From: Planctomycetaceae bacterium
GTDB lineage: Bacteria; Planctomycetota; Planctomycetia; Planctomycetales; Planctomycetaceae
Assembly: GCA_028284485.1 (NCBI GenBank)
Contig: JANQRQ010000241.1
Span: 1-42,139 of the forward strand
Length of the DNA: 42,139 bases
Direction of reading: 5' to 3'
Shown here in pieces: positions 17,892 through 27,467 of the stretch; the first letter of the stretch is position 1; each line of letters begins with the position of its first letter. The notes under the pieces are model-generated. The model saw nothing but the letters and a program-made list of their open reading frames with translations, was not told the origin of the DNA and did not search any database. The translations under genes were made by a program, and so were the position numbers.

Positions 17892-18122
17892 CATACGAAT
17901 TCAAAAAGTCTCTGCGACGCACTCGACTTCGGGTCTTGCTAACGCCGAGAATGACGTTCACAATCAGTAGATTCTCTCATTCAGAGTTCGAATCGCAAAA
18001 ATACCGCCTGCCTTTGGAATTTTCCGAGGCCAAGACAACGCGTTGGAACATCAATTGGTGGGCAAATCGCTAAGTCGCCACGCTTGTGAACAGACGATTG
18101 CCAACATGAGGAGTTGCCATTC

Positions 18123-19571
18123 ATGAAGTACCGTTTATCGATGTTGATCGTTACCACCGCGGCCATGGCGTTGCTCAATACGGAATCGCCGGTGTGCGCG
18201 CAGTCGAGCGAGAGTAAGCCGAACATTCTGTTCGTTTTTGCCGACGACTTGTGCTACGAAGCGATCGGCGCGTTCGGATACACCGATATCGACACCCCCA
18301 ATCTCGATCGTCTCGTACGGAACGGTACGACATTCACGCATGCATACAACATGGGCTCCTGGAGCGGAGCAGTCTGTGTCGCCAGCCGATGTATGCTCGT
18401 CACCGGACGATATCTGTGGCATGCGAACCGCATTTACAAAACGACCGAACAGGAGCGTGAAGCAGGACGTTTCTGGTCGGAGCATCTCAAGCGAGCCGGC
18501 TACGACACCTACTTCACTGGGAAATGGCACATACAAGCCGACGCCGAAAAGGCCTTTCATGTCGCGCGTCATATTCGGCCGGGCATGCCAAACCAGACCG
18601 ACGCCGGCTACAACCGCCCGCTGGAAGGTCAACCGGATCCTTGGAGCCCATACGATCGTTCGTTCGATGGGTTTTGGAAAGGAGGCCGACATTGGAGCGC
18701 GGTGACTGCCGACGATGCCGTTGATTACATCGACATGGCCGGTGCGAGCGAAAATCCGTTTTTCATGTATGTCGCTTTCAACGCCCCTCATGACCCTCGG
18801 CAGGCACCAAAGTCATTTGTTGAGGATTATCCGCTCGACCGCATTGCGCTGCCGATCAATTATCTGCCGGAATACCCATTCAAGGACTCGATCGGCTGCA
18901 GTGCCAAATTGCGCGACGAAAAGCTGGGACCATTTCCCCGTACGACGCATGCCGTAAAGGTTCATCGCCAGGAGTACTACGCGATTATTACACACCTCGA
19001 CCAACAAATCGGACGAATCTTCAAGGCATTGGACGATTCTGGAAAGGCCGACAATACGTTTATCTTCTTTTCCGCCGACCATGGATTAGCGGTTGGTCAC
19101 CACGGACTGTTTGGCAAGCAAAATCTGTACGATCACAGCGTACGCGTGCCGTTTCTCGTCTCAGGCCCCGGAGTACCACATGGGCACAGCATCGACGCGC
19201 CCATCTATCTCCAGGATGTCATGCCGACGTCGTTGGAATTGGCTGGCGTCGACAAACCAGAACATGTTGATTTTCACAGCCTCCTCCCTTTGATTCACGG
19301 GGAAACGGCAGAATCAGCCTACGACGCTGTTTACGGCGCCTATTTGGCATTGCAACGGTCCGTGATTGATGACGGATATAAACTGATCCTCTATCCTGAA
19401 ATCAATAAGGCGCGGCTATACAATCTGGCGAACGACCCACACGAACTCCACGATTTGGCTGACAATCCCGAGTCCGCGCCGATCATCAAGAAACTATTCG
19501 CCCGATTATTGGACCTCGGAAAGGAAGTCGGCGACGAACTCGATCTGAAATCGGTGTATCCGCAGTTGTGA
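18123..19571 (+). CDS. Secreted sulfatase with a CxAxR active-site motif
   Basis: 482 residues from the ATG at 18123, with GAGGAG 9 nt upstream; the TTG at 18114 overlaps that site. A signal peptide spans about 4-26 (LIVTTAAMALLNTESPVCA). The metal-binding D41/D42 lie in FVFADDLCYEAIGAFG. The formylglycine site reads C85-V-A-S-R89, with Ala in place of the usual Pro; this variant is accepted by the C-x-[PA]-x-R signature. Further on, NAPHDPR and FFSADHGLAVGHHG supply His/Asp active-site residues; the Asp-His pair stands where the other sulfatase in the window has Asp-Asn. KQNLYDHSVRVPF is typical of a large S1 subgroup. It likely acts on a different sulfated glycan from the enzyme at 7171. 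Confidence 0.88.
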   Translation: MKYRLSMLIVTTAAMALLNTESPVCAQSSESKPNILFVFADDLCYEAIGAFGYTDIDTPNLDRLVRNGTTFTHAYNMGSWSGAVCVASRCMLVTGRYLWHANRIYKTTEQEREAGRFWSEHLKRAGYDTYFTGKWHIQADAEKAFHVARHIRPGMPNQTDAGYNRPLEGQPDPWSPYDRSFDGFWKGGRHWSAVTADDAVDYIDMAGASENPFFMYVAFNAPHDPRQAPKSFVEDYPLDRIALPINYLPEYPFKDSIGCSAKLRDEKLGPFPRTTHAVKVHRQEYYAIITHLDQQIGRIFKALDDSGKADNTFIFFSADHGLAVGHHGLFGKQNLYDHSVRVPFLVSGPGVPHGHSIDAPIYLQDVMPTSLELAGVDKPEHVDFHSLLPLIHGETAESAYDAVYGAYLALQRSVIDDGYKLILYPEINKARLYNLANDPHELHDLADNPESAPIIKKLFARLLDLGKEVGDELDLKSVYPQL

Positions 19572-19717
19572 CTCCTTGTGGCCTCTTGTCATGCGACGGA
19601 TGGATGCCAACTCTGTCAAGGGGTGCTAATCGTCGAAAACGATTGGTTGAACTCGAATCGACCGAGTACAGTTAACGCGTTATTGCTTGACTGCGATTCC
19701 GGATTGAAAGCAATGCC

Positions 19718-22700
19718 ATGACTCGACTTGTTCTTGGGCTTCTCTGCACCTTTCTCATCTTCGGGCAGCCTCAGTACGGCCATGCACAAAACGAATCGCC
19801 GGCCAAACAACGCACGATTCAGATTCTGTTTCTCGGCGATAACGGACACCACCGCCCTGCCGACCGCGCAGAACAACTCATTCCGGTCATGCGGAACCGC
19901 GGCATCGAAATTCGATACTCCGATGATGCCGGGCAACTGAATCCGCAGGCATTGGAGCCTTTCGATGGGTTGCTTATCTATGCCAACATTGCCCGAATTC
20001 AACCGGAACAAGAAGAGGCCCTACTCGATTTCGTCTCCGGCGGCAAAGGGCTGATCCCTATCCACTGCGCGACGGCTTGCTTCCACAACTCTTCCCGATA
20101 CGTTGATCTGGTCGGTGGGCAATTTCGCCGACACGGAGCTGGCATCTTTGGTACGGAGATTGCCGACCCGGATCATCCGATCATGCAGGGGTTCTCCGGA
20201 TTCGAAAGCTGGGACGAAAGCTACATTCATCATCGGCACAACGAAAAGGACCGAATCGTTCTCAGCTATCGGACGACAAAGCCGCAGGAACAAGGCCGCG
20301 AAAAGGAACCTTGGACCTGGATCCGCACGCACGGAAAAGGGCGCGTCTTTTACACTGCGTGGGGACACGATAATCGTACCTGGGGGCATCCCGGATTTCA
20401 GAACCTGGTCGAACGTGGAATCCGCTGGGCGGTCGGAGCCGATCCGGCTGACGCTCCAGAATATGACGACAGCCAATACCCGAATCGATCGTTCCCCGTT
20501 CCACAGATGACAGCCGAACGGACTGACGTCGAGCCGTTCGAGTATGAAAAAGCCGACATCGCCTTCTACCCACCGGGCGGCCCGAGAAGGGGTGACGGTG
20601 AATGGAATCAAATGCAGCTGCCGCTATCCCCTGACCAGTCGATGAAGCACTTCGTGACGCCTGTGGGATTTCGAGTCGAATTGTTCGCTGCAGAACCGGA
20701 CATTGGAAAACCAATCTGCATGAATTGGGACGAACGCGGCCGGCTATGGGTCGCTGAAACGGTCGATTACCCGAACAACAAGCAGCCCGAAGGTGCCGGG
20801 AACGACCGCATACGAATTTGTGAAGATACCGACGGAGACGGCCGGGCCGATCGTTTCACGATTTTCGCTGAGGGATTGAGCATCCCCACCAGCCTGACGT
20901 TTTCCAATGGAGGCGTGATTGTTCTTCAACCGCCCCAAACGCTGTTCTTGAAAGACACAGACGGCGACGATAAAGCGGACGTGCAGAAAGTCTTGTTCGA
21001 GGGCTGGAGTACAGCCGACACGCACGCCGGTCCCAGCAATCTGCAATACGGTCTCGACAATTGGATTTGGGGCATTTTGGGCTACGCCGGGTTTGACGGC
21101 GAAGTTGGCGGGCAACATTACCAATTTAACAAAGGCTTTTTTCGGTTTAGGCCGGACGCATCGGACATCGAATTCGTTCGGTCGACAAACAATAATAGTT
21201 GGGGGTTGGGATTTAGCGAAGAAGGCCTTGTTTTCGGCTCGACCGCGAACCGCAATCCGAGTGTTTATATGCCGATCCCCAACCGGTATTACGAACGAGT
21301 TCGAGGGTGGTCTGCCGCTCAACTTGGTGGAATTGCCGATACATATCTGTTTAAGCCGATCACGAATATGATACGGCAGGTCGACCAGCATGGGGGCTAC
21401 ACGGCCGCCGCCGGTCACGCGCTCTATACCGCCCGAACCTATCCCCAGGAGTATTGGAACCGCACGGCTTTTGTGACCGGCCCGACGGGCCACCTCGTTG
21501 GAACGTTCGTCCTGAATCGCGACGGAGCAGACTTTTCGTCGAAGAGTCCGTTCAATCTGCTCGCTAGCGACGATGAGTGGTCGGCACCGATCATGGCCGA
21601 AGTCGGACCCGACGGTAATGTCTGGGTGATTGACTGGTACAACTACATCGTGCAGCACAATCCGACACCCGTCGGCTACAAAACGGGCAAAGGAAATGCC
21701 TACGAAACGCCACTCCGCGACAAAAGGCACGGCCGGGTCTACCGCGTGATCTACGACGCGAACTCCTCTCAAGAGTCATATTCGCTGAAGGACGCCACGC
21801 CATCTCAGCTTGTCGCGACCTTAAAGCACGAGAACATGTTTTGGCGTAAGCATGCCCAACGATTGTTGGTCGAACGCCAAGAGTCAGACGTCATTCCAGA
21901 TTTGATGGAACTTGTGAGTGACGGCACTGCGGACTCAATTGGACTGAACGTCGGAGCCATCCACGCCTTGTGGACGATGCACGGCTTGGGAGCCCTCGAC
22001 GGGTCTCGTCGCGAAGCTACGGCAGCGGCCTACTCAGCACTTCGCCACCGTTCGGCAGGAGTCCGCCGCAACGCGGCACTCGTTTTGCCACATACTGTCG
22101 AATCTGCAAAGGCAATTCTCGATGCACATTTGTTGGAGGATCCCGATGCGCAAGTACGATTGGCAGCATTGCTAACTCTTGCCGATACTCCCGCCAATGT
22201 GGAGGCAGCCCGTAGCATTGCCCAATTCTTCGCAGCGTTTGCTCGGACCTCCGACCCTTGGCAAATTGACGCCGCCACGTCTGCAGCCGCCAAACAAGGA
22301 ACTCATTTCCTCAGTGCCGTAATCGCAAACGGCGAAGTGGTCCCGCATGGCGAGCTGCAAGAAACTGTCGCAATTGTCGCCGAGCACATTGCGCGGAGCA
22401 GGGAGACAGCCGGACTAAATCAATTGCTGGCAGCCCTTTCTCAATCCGAATCAATCCTTGCTGGCCGAGTGATTACTGGACTCGCGCGAGGTTGGAACTC
22501 GGCGACATCGTTTGAACTGTCGAGCGCAACCGAACAATCGTTGGTTCAGACGTTCGAACGGTTGCAACCTGCGGACCAAGGCCGACTTGTGAGACTAGCC
22601 GGCGTTTGGGGAACCCGCCAATTTGAACACCACGCCCGTGATATTATTGCCACATTGTTCGGCACGATCCGTGACAGCACTCTTGACGAGATGACACGAA

Positions 22701-24115
22701 TTTCTGCCGCAGAGCAGCTCGTCGCATTTCGTGAGTCAGACGACGAAATCGTCGAAAAGCTATTGACGCTGTTAACACCGCAGGAATCCCCCAATTTTTC
22801 TGCCGGAGTGATTCAGTCGCTGCAACAAAGTACGGCAGCCTCGACCGGTCCATTATTGATCTCCCGGATGCGAGAGATCTCCCCTGCCGCCCGTTCGGCC
22901 GCCATTCGCGTATTATTGGCACGCCCGGTTTCGACATCGGCGTTCCTGAAGGCCGTCGCCGACGGTCACGCAACAATGTCCGAGCTTTCCCTGGACCAAA
23001 AGCAGGCGTTATCCGTGCATCCAGATCTGCCCATTCGCCGGGCTGCGATCGCACTACTGCGAAAAGGGGACAGCTTGCCGAATCCCGATCGACAACGCGT
23101 TCTCGGCGAGCTTTCCCATCTGGCTGATCAACAAGGTGACGTCGCACTGGGACATGAGGTCTACAAGAAGCAATGCGCGAAATGCCACAAACATAGCGGT
23201 GAGGGAACGAAGATCGGTCCGGATCTCACCGGCATGGCGGTTCACCCCAAGGCGGAATTGCTGATGCATTTGATCGATCCCAGTCGGAACGTCGAAGGAA
23301 CATACCGAGTTTACACAGTTGTGCTCGATGATGGCCGTGTCTTAAACGGCATGCTTGGAGGTGAAACAAGCACGACGTTCGAGTTGATTGATGCCGAAGC
23401 CAAGCGCATCGTGATTCAACGTGAAGATGTCGAACAACTGGTCGCATCGGAAAAATCTCTGATGCCGGAAGGATTTGAGAAACAGGTGCCGCCAGCGGAC
23501 ATTGTCAACCTCTTGGAATTCCTGACGCGTCGCGGACAATACCTACCGTTAGACCTCAAGAATGCTGCAACCATCGTCAGCACGAGTGGGATGTTCCATA
23601 ACGCGGACAGTCCGATTGAACGTCTTATTTTTAACGATTGGGGACCAAAATCCTTTGAAGGCGTCCCCTTTCAACTCGTTGACCCCGAAGGCGGACGTCG
23701 TGCAAATGTCATCATGCTTTATGGGCCTCGCGGGCTGTTTCCGCCGCGCATGCCTCGATCGGTCAGCTTAGACGTCAATGGACCGGCCAAGTCAATTCAT
23801 CTGCTCAGCGGAATTGCCGGTTGGGCTGCGCAACAACCCCAGCAAAACCCAACACTATCGATGACAGTTCGAATTCACTACGCCGACGGAACCACAGAAG
23901 ACCACCCGTTGCTCAATGGACGCCATTTTGCAGACTACATCAGCCGATTTGACGTACCCGATTCCAAGTTCGCTTTCGCATTGAGGCGACAACAAGTTCG
24001 CTATTTGTCGATCACTCCGCGCCGCCCTGATGTGATCCACAGAATCGAATTTGTCAAAGGTCCCGACCACACGGCCCCGATCGTGATGGCAGTCACCGTC
24101 GAATCAGGGCCCTGA
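19718..24115 (+). CDS. Giant ThuA / PVC-dehydrogenase propeller / HEAT / cytochrome c protein
   Basis: 1465 residues with a signal peptide (about 1-25). Domains in order: a ThuA-like (trehalose-utilisation, class I amidotransferase-like) domain at about 28-245, with IPIHCATACF and GRVFYTAWGHDNRTW; a PVC-type membrane-bound dehydrogenase propeller at about 310-690 (GFRVELFAAEP, GRLWVAETVDYPN, repeated DTDGDG/KAD turns that may bind calcium); HEAT-like helices at about 700-1120; a cytochrome c domain with C1153-x2-C1156-H1157; and a beta-rich C-terminal domain (about 1300-1465) that may bind carbohydrate. Likely an envelope-bound sugar-oxidising enzyme passing electrons to its own haem. The pairing of ThuA with this propeller is common in planctomycete genomes as far as is known. 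The substrate is not readable. Confidence 0.9.
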   Translation: MTRLVLGLLCTFLIFGQPQYGHAQNESPAKQRTIQILFLGDNGHHRPADRAEQLIPVMRNRGIEIRYSDDAGQLNPQALEPFDGLLIYANIARIQPEQEEALLDFVSGGKGLIPIHCATACFHNSSRYVDLVGGQFRRHGAGIFGTEIADPDHPIMQGFSGFESWDESYIHHRHNEKDRIVLSYRTTKPQEQGREKEPWTWIRTHGKGRVFYTAWGHDNRTWGHPGFQNLVERGIRWAVGADPADAPEYDDSQYPNRSFPVPQMTAERTDVEPFEYEKADIAFYPPGGPRRGDGEWNQMQLPLSPDQSMKHFVTPVGFRVELFAAEPDIGKPICMNWDERGRLWVAETVDYPNNKQPEGAGNDRIRICEDTDGDGRADRFTIFAEGLSIPTSLTFSNGGVIVLQPPQTLFLKDTDGDDKADVQKVLFEGWSTADTHAGPSNLQYGLDNWIWGILGYAGFDGEVGGQHYQFNKGFFRFRPDASDIEFVRSTNNNSWGLGFSEEGLVFGSTANRNPSVYMPIPNRYYERVRGWSAAQLGGIADTYLFKPITNMIRQVDQHGGYTAAAGHALYTARTYPQEYWNRTAFVTGPTGHLVGTFVLNRDGADFSSKSPFNLLASDDEWSAPIMAEVGPDGNVWVIDWYNYIVQHNPTPVGYKTGKGNAYETPLRDKRHGRVYRVIYDANSSQESYSLKDATPSQLVATLKHENMFWRKHAQRLLVERQESDVIPDLMELVSDGTADSIGLNVGAIHALWTMHGLGALDGSRREATAAAYSALRHRSAGVRRNAALVLPHTVESAKAILDAHLLEDPDAQVRLAALLTLADTPANVEAARSIAQFFAAFARTSDPWQIDAATSAAAKQGTHFLSAVIANGEVVPHGELQETVAIVAEHIARSRETAGLNQLLAALSQSESILAGRVITGLARGWNSATSFELSSATEQSLVQTFERLQPADQGRLVRLAGVWGTRQFEHHARDIIATLFGTIRDSTLDEMTRISAAEQLVAFRESDDEIVEKLLTLLTPQESPNFSAGVIQSLQQSTAASTGPLLISRMREISPAARSAAIRVLLARPVSTSAFLKAVADGHATMSELSLDQKQALSVHPDLPIRRAAIALLRKGDSLPNPDRQRVLGELSHLADQQGDVALGHEVYKKQCAKCHKHSGEGTKIGPDLTGMAVHPKAELLMHLIDPSRNVEGTYRVYTVVLDDGRVLNGMLGGETSTTFELIDAEAKRIVIQREDVEQLVASEKSLMPEGFEKQVPPADIVNLLEFLTRRGQYLPLDLKNAATIVSTSGMFHNADSPIERLIFNDWGPKSFEGVPFQLVDPEGGRRANVIMLYGPRGLFPPRMPRSVSLDVNGPAKSIHLLSGIAGWAAQQPQQNPTLSMTVRIHYADGTTEDHPLLNGRHFADYISRFDVPDSKFAFALRRQQVRYLSITPRRPDVIHRIEFVKGPDHTAPIVMAVTVESGP

Positions 24116-24514
24116 AAAACCGGCGAATCCCGATCCCGGAGTTTCGGTCGCTTCGGAAATCCAAAACAGCCGATCACCAGGACAGGATTCCGAATTGGTC
24201 CGGACAGGTTTTGCTGGTAAACGTCTAGCGGCATGCTCATCGGGAATCCCGCCAAAAAACCGAGCGTTTCGACCGGTTTTCCCTCCACAAAACCATGATT
24301 TCAGCGTACTTCGAGGGGACCGACGTGTGGCCTTGTATTCATGGCAGTCAAACGAAAGTATATGACCGTCGATTGCCAGGAAACCCATGTGCTACTCAAG
24401 TATCGCAGGGCCACTCCAAAGGATAGCTGCCAGCAGCTCCCAGCGACTGAACACTTGCCGGTCGTTCTGTCGCGACGATTTGTCTTTCTGGATTCCAACG
24501 GAACCGCCACGTTT
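24116..24514. other. Intergenic region before the solute-binding lipoprotein
   Basis: About 400 bases. The frame of the next gene extends upstream to an ATG at 24341, but those 58 residues precede a clear lipoprotein signal and have no ribosome binding site, so they are treated as non-coding. No terminator with a T tract was found after the 1465-residue gene. Confidence 0.5.
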
Positions 24515-26017
24515 ATGATTCATTCCCGACTTGCTGCATCCCTCCACCCGTTCGTGACTTGCTGTTGCCTCTTCGCTGGCGTTTGGCTGAACTCCGGATG
24601 CGGGGGAGATTCCACAAATCCGAACACAGCGAAAGACCCATTCGCCGGAGTTGAAGTCGCAATCGCTGTCCCTAAACAACTAGAAGCCCCGCTCCGCTGG
24701 CAGATTCTACTGGACGAGTGGTCGGCTCGAACCGGCGCGTCTTATCGCCTCCACGAGTACACATTCGAGAACGAAACCGATCAATTCTCGTCGACGATCG
24801 AATCCAGCGATCATCTGCTGTTTTTTCCGCTGACCAACATTTCTGATGTCGCAATTCACGGAACGTTGACACCGATACCGGAGCAGTTCCAAGGTTCTTC
24901 GGAATTGGCTTGGCTCGATCTGTTCCAAGGTCTGCGCGACCAGGTTTGCTCGTTATCCGACGCTCCAACAGTTCTGCCGATTTCGTCCTCCACGCTTGTT
25001 TGTTATTACCGAAAAGATCTGCTGGAAGCTGCTGGGTTATCAGCACCGGCATCCTGGCAGGACTATCAAGCGCTGCTGGAAAATCTGGATCATTGGGCCC
25101 CTGGTTTGACAGCGGCGGAACCTTGGGGCGAACAGTTCCGCGCGACAATGTTTTTGGCGCGATCGGTCCCGTACGCGAAACATCGTGGCCATTATTCGCT
25201 GTTTCTCGACTCGCAAACCGGCACACCGCTGATTGACAGCCCAGGATTTGTCCACGGAATCGAAATGGCAAAATCTGCCTTATCTCACATGCCGACCAAT
25301 GTGCTCGAATACTCACCACAAGACTGCCGGCGGGAAATCGTAAGCGGGCGCGCAGCTCTGGCGATCGCTTACGAAACCGGCTCGTACAACTCGCCGACTC
25401 CCTTTGGTCCCCAGACCTCGGGAACAGATGGACTGGCCGACGCACGACGCCCAGATGGTGCCCAAATTGGTTTTTGCCGTTTACCTGGTGCAGAGAAAGT
25501 GTTCAACCAAACCACACACGATTGGGAGCAGCAACAGGATCGCCTGAACTATGTCCCACTGACTGGATTTGACGGGCTTTGTGCAGCGGTTGGATATTCT
25601 CCCGAGAGCCCGCAATCTGCAGCCGCTTGGAACTTGCTCAAGTTTCTGACAATCAACGAGCTTGACGCGGCCTTCCCACAACCGCTTAAGGGTCTGGTCC
25701 GCGAGTCGCAAACAACGTCGATCGCTGGCTGGGTTGGTGAGGATCTCTCGGCAGACGAGCAGTACGACTATGTCAGTGTTGTGTCAAAATCTCTTCGCGA
25801 CGATCAGCTTGTGGCGTGCTTGCCCTTCCCAGAGCGCCACATATTCCGAAACGCGCTCACCGACGCGATTTCCCGCATCCTGATCGACGGTGTCCCGGCT
25901 GATTCCGCATTGCGCAACGTGGCGCAAGAGTGGGAAAAGTTAACCGAACAAGAAGATCGGCGAAAAGTCGTCAGCACCTACCGCCGCCGCTTGGGGCTTT
26001 CACCGCTGAGACAGTAA
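24515..26017 (+). CDS. Extracellular solute-binding lipoprotein (ABC sugar-type), orphan
   Basis: 500 residues from the ATG at 24515. The lipoprotein signal peptide ends in LNSGC with the lipidated Cys at residue 29. The remainder resembles family 1 (sugar) periplasmic binding proteins: an N-terminal lobe (VEVAIAVPK...), SSTLVCYYRKDLLEAAGL and PASWQDYQALL near the hinge, a run like SGRAALAIAYETGSY, and the C-terminal lobe with AAAWNLLKFLT. Binding proteins of this kind capture sugars or oligosaccharides for an ABC importer. No permease or ATPase gene adjoins; the next gene is rpmA on the other strand. The ribosome binding site is weak. The protein could instead be a sensor or a partner of a remote transporter. 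Confidence 0.75.
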   Translation: MIHSRLAASLHPFVTCCCLFAGVWLNSGCGGDSTNPNTAKDPFAGVEVAIAVPKQLEAPLRWQILLDEWSARTGASYRLHEYTFENETDQFSSTIESSDHLLFFPLTNISDVAIHGTLTPIPEQFQGSSELAWLDLFQGLRDQVCSLSDAPTVLPISSSTLVCYYRKDLLEAAGLSAPASWQDYQALLENLDHWAPGLTAAEPWGEQFRATMFLARSVPYAKHRGHYSLFLDSQTGTPLIDSPGFVHGIEMAKSALSHMPTNVLEYSPQDCRREIVSGRAALAIAYETGSYNSPTPFGPQTSGTDGLADARRPDGAQIGFCRLPGAEKVFNQTTHDWEQQQDRLNYVPLTGFDGLCAAVGYSPESPQSAAAWNLLKFLTINELDAAFPQPLKGLVRESQTTSIAGWVGEDLSADEQYDYVSVVSKSLRDDQLVACLPFPERHIFRNALTDAISRILIDGVPADSALRNVAQEWEKLTEQEDRRKVVSTYRRRLGLSPLRQ

Positions 26018-26020
26018 GAG

Positions 26021-26057
26021 ATCGGCCGTTGCACAGGCAACCTTTGAGTTGGCCGAT
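26021..26057 (+). terminator. Nested hairpin between convergent genes
   Basis: ATCGGCC (26021-26027) pairs with GGCCGAT (26051-26057), and inside it GTTGC (26028-26032) pairs with GCAAC (26037-26041) over a 4-nt loop. It sits in the 57-base gap between the solute-binding gene (plus) and rpmA (minus), where a bidirectional terminator would be expected. There is no T tract on either side, so the assignment is tentative. Confidence 0.4.
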
Positions 26058-26074
26058 TCGCCGGGCAGCGGACG

Positions 26075-26326
26075 TTAGGCTTCCGCCACTTGAACGTTGA
26101 TGCGGCGCCCTTTTTGGTCGAAATAGACCGTGCCATCCACGAGCGAGAAGATCGTGTAATCGTTCCCCATACCGACATTTCGGCCTGGTCGCCATTTCGT
26201 GCCGCACTGGCGAATGAGAATATTTCCTGGATGAACGAGTTCGCCGCCGTATTTCTTGATCCCCCGCCGTTGTGCCAAAGAATCGCGACCATTACGGCTG
26301 GAACCTTGTCCCTTTTTATGCGCCAT
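26075..26326 (-). CDS. rpmA: 50S ribosomal protein bL27
   Basis: 83 residues, full length for bL27. The N-terminus [16 protein letters not shown] is the conserved bL27 tail that reaches the peptidyl transferase centre, starting directly at MAH with no cleaved leader such as Firmicutes have. [21 protein letters not shown] and [12 protein letters not shown] complete the fold. It is part of the large ribosomal subunit and helps position the tRNA acceptor end. In most bacteria it follows rplU (bL21), but bL21 is not in the window and the gene stands alone. Confidence 0.97.
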   Translation of the reverse strand: MAHKKGQGSSRNGRDSLAQRRGIKKYGGELVHPGNILIRQCGTKWRPGRNVGMGNDYTIFSLVDGTVYFDQKGRRINVQVAEA

Positions 26327-26678
26327 GAGTTCTGTCTCGATAAATTCGTATCAGTTGATTTTGGCCGTCTCATCCCCGGCGGCCACATCACGACCGAAGC
26401 CCAAATCGATTGACGGCGATTCCGCCTCCAGCGACCGAAATTCTGCGGAAACTGAACCTCAACGGTCGCGATGCTGCACAATCCAGGGCTCTCGAGGATC
26501 GCAGCGGACTTAGTGTAGCAATCGCGGGCGAGGCTGCCAATCCAATGGCGGACCGGCGAGTGGATTTGCACGGGGCGGTTTGCCGGTGCGAACCACATGG
26601 CGATGGTGCACCAATATCGACCGCCAATTGACACGGGAGACTTGCAGAAGAATCTACCGCTAACCGATACCCGAGTGC
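26327..26678. other. Intergenic region upstream of rpmA
   Basis: About 350 bases between two minus-strand genes. No promoter, terminator or RNA structure could be supported; leader autoregulation of rpmA is possible but not visible. Overlapping short frames on both strands look random. Confidence 0.45.
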
Positions 26679-27467
26679 CTATTGGGCCGATTTCGCGTCG
26701 TCAGCACGATAAACCCATGTCGGCGGCTCCAATGGGCGAATTTCACGTTCATCCTCGTCAAATTCGTCACCCGGTCGCCAATACTTCTGAACAAGCGTTC
26801 TCCGCTGAATCACCGGTTGCCCGTCCGGTCCGCGGATGATTTGGTAACCGTTGGAAAACCCATTCATATAGACGGTGAAGAAATCGGTTTCCGGATCAAT
26901 TCCGCGCCAAATCGCCACCCCGTAAATCACCGTTTCCGGGTCGACACCTTCGCGGGTTATGGGGGGAATCGGTCCAACGACTTCCACGGGATTCTTAAAT
27001 ACTTGACGCTCACGCCGGTTGATAATGGCCTGGGCTTCCGGAAGGATCTCGTCTCGGTAAATCTGTTGACGACCTTCGTCCTCGGTGACAAGAACGAAAT
27101 CGGGCGCAAAGACGGCAGGCCCAGGCAACTCGTCGAATTCATTCGCCGGCTTCGTGTCGGAATCGTCCGTTTGCACGTCAATCGAGCGATTCACCGCTTT
27201 GTAGACCAAGTACCAAATCAATTCCTGCTTTTTCTGGCCAGTAGCCGGATCGGTCACTTCCACGGGAATCATTCTCAACGACTTGTACTGTGCCTCCAGC
27301 ACCCACAATCCTTCTTGGGCTTTGCGTTCCTCGCCGGTAACGGTTGAGGGTGCTGTTGTAACAAACCCTCTTCGCGATTGACCTTGCGCTGATTCCACTT
27401 GCACAACACTGTTGCCCAACAGAACCACTGTCGCGACAATACCAATTCTCGTTATCAGAAACGCCAT
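26679..27467 (-). CDS. Exported hypothetical protein
   Basis: 262 residues. GGAG lies 9 nt before the ATG at 27467. A signal peptide covers about 1-27 (ITRIGIVATVVLLGNSVVQVESA), followed by an acidic, strand-rich mature protein with no membrane segment and no cysteine motif. Two similar phrases, EGVDPETVIYGVAIWRG and IDPETDFFTVYMNG, suggest an internal repeat. The family was not recognised by name; it has the look of planctomycete-specific envelope proteins. A sigma-70-like promoter stands 67 bases upstream of the start. Confidence 0.7.
   Translation of the reverse strand: MAFLITRIGIVATVVLLGNSVVQVESAQGQSRRGFVTTAPSTVTGEERKAQEGLWVLEAQYKSLRMIPVEVTDPATGQKKQELIWYLVYKAVNRSIDVQTDDSDTKPANEFDELPGPAVFAPDFVLVTEDEGRQQIYRDEILPEAQAIINRRERQVFKNPVEVVGPIPPITREGVDPETVIYGVAIWRGIDPETDFFTVYMNGFSNGYQIIRGPDGQPVIQRRTLVQKYWRPGDEFDEDEREIRPLEPPTWVYRADDAKSAQ

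Noticed and set aside
17984..17995. GTTCGAATC, resembling a tRNA T-loop
   Set aside because: The flanking bases do not form a T-arm or acceptor stem.
20744..21772. Long minus-strand open frame of 342 codons
   Set aside because: It lies wholly antisense to the 1465-residue ThuA/propeller gene, has no ribosome site and no recognisable protein features; GC-rich codon use creates such mirror frames.
24341..24514. Upstream extension of the solute-binding lipoprotein
   Set aside because: It would place a lipoprotein signal inside the protein and has no ribosome binding site.
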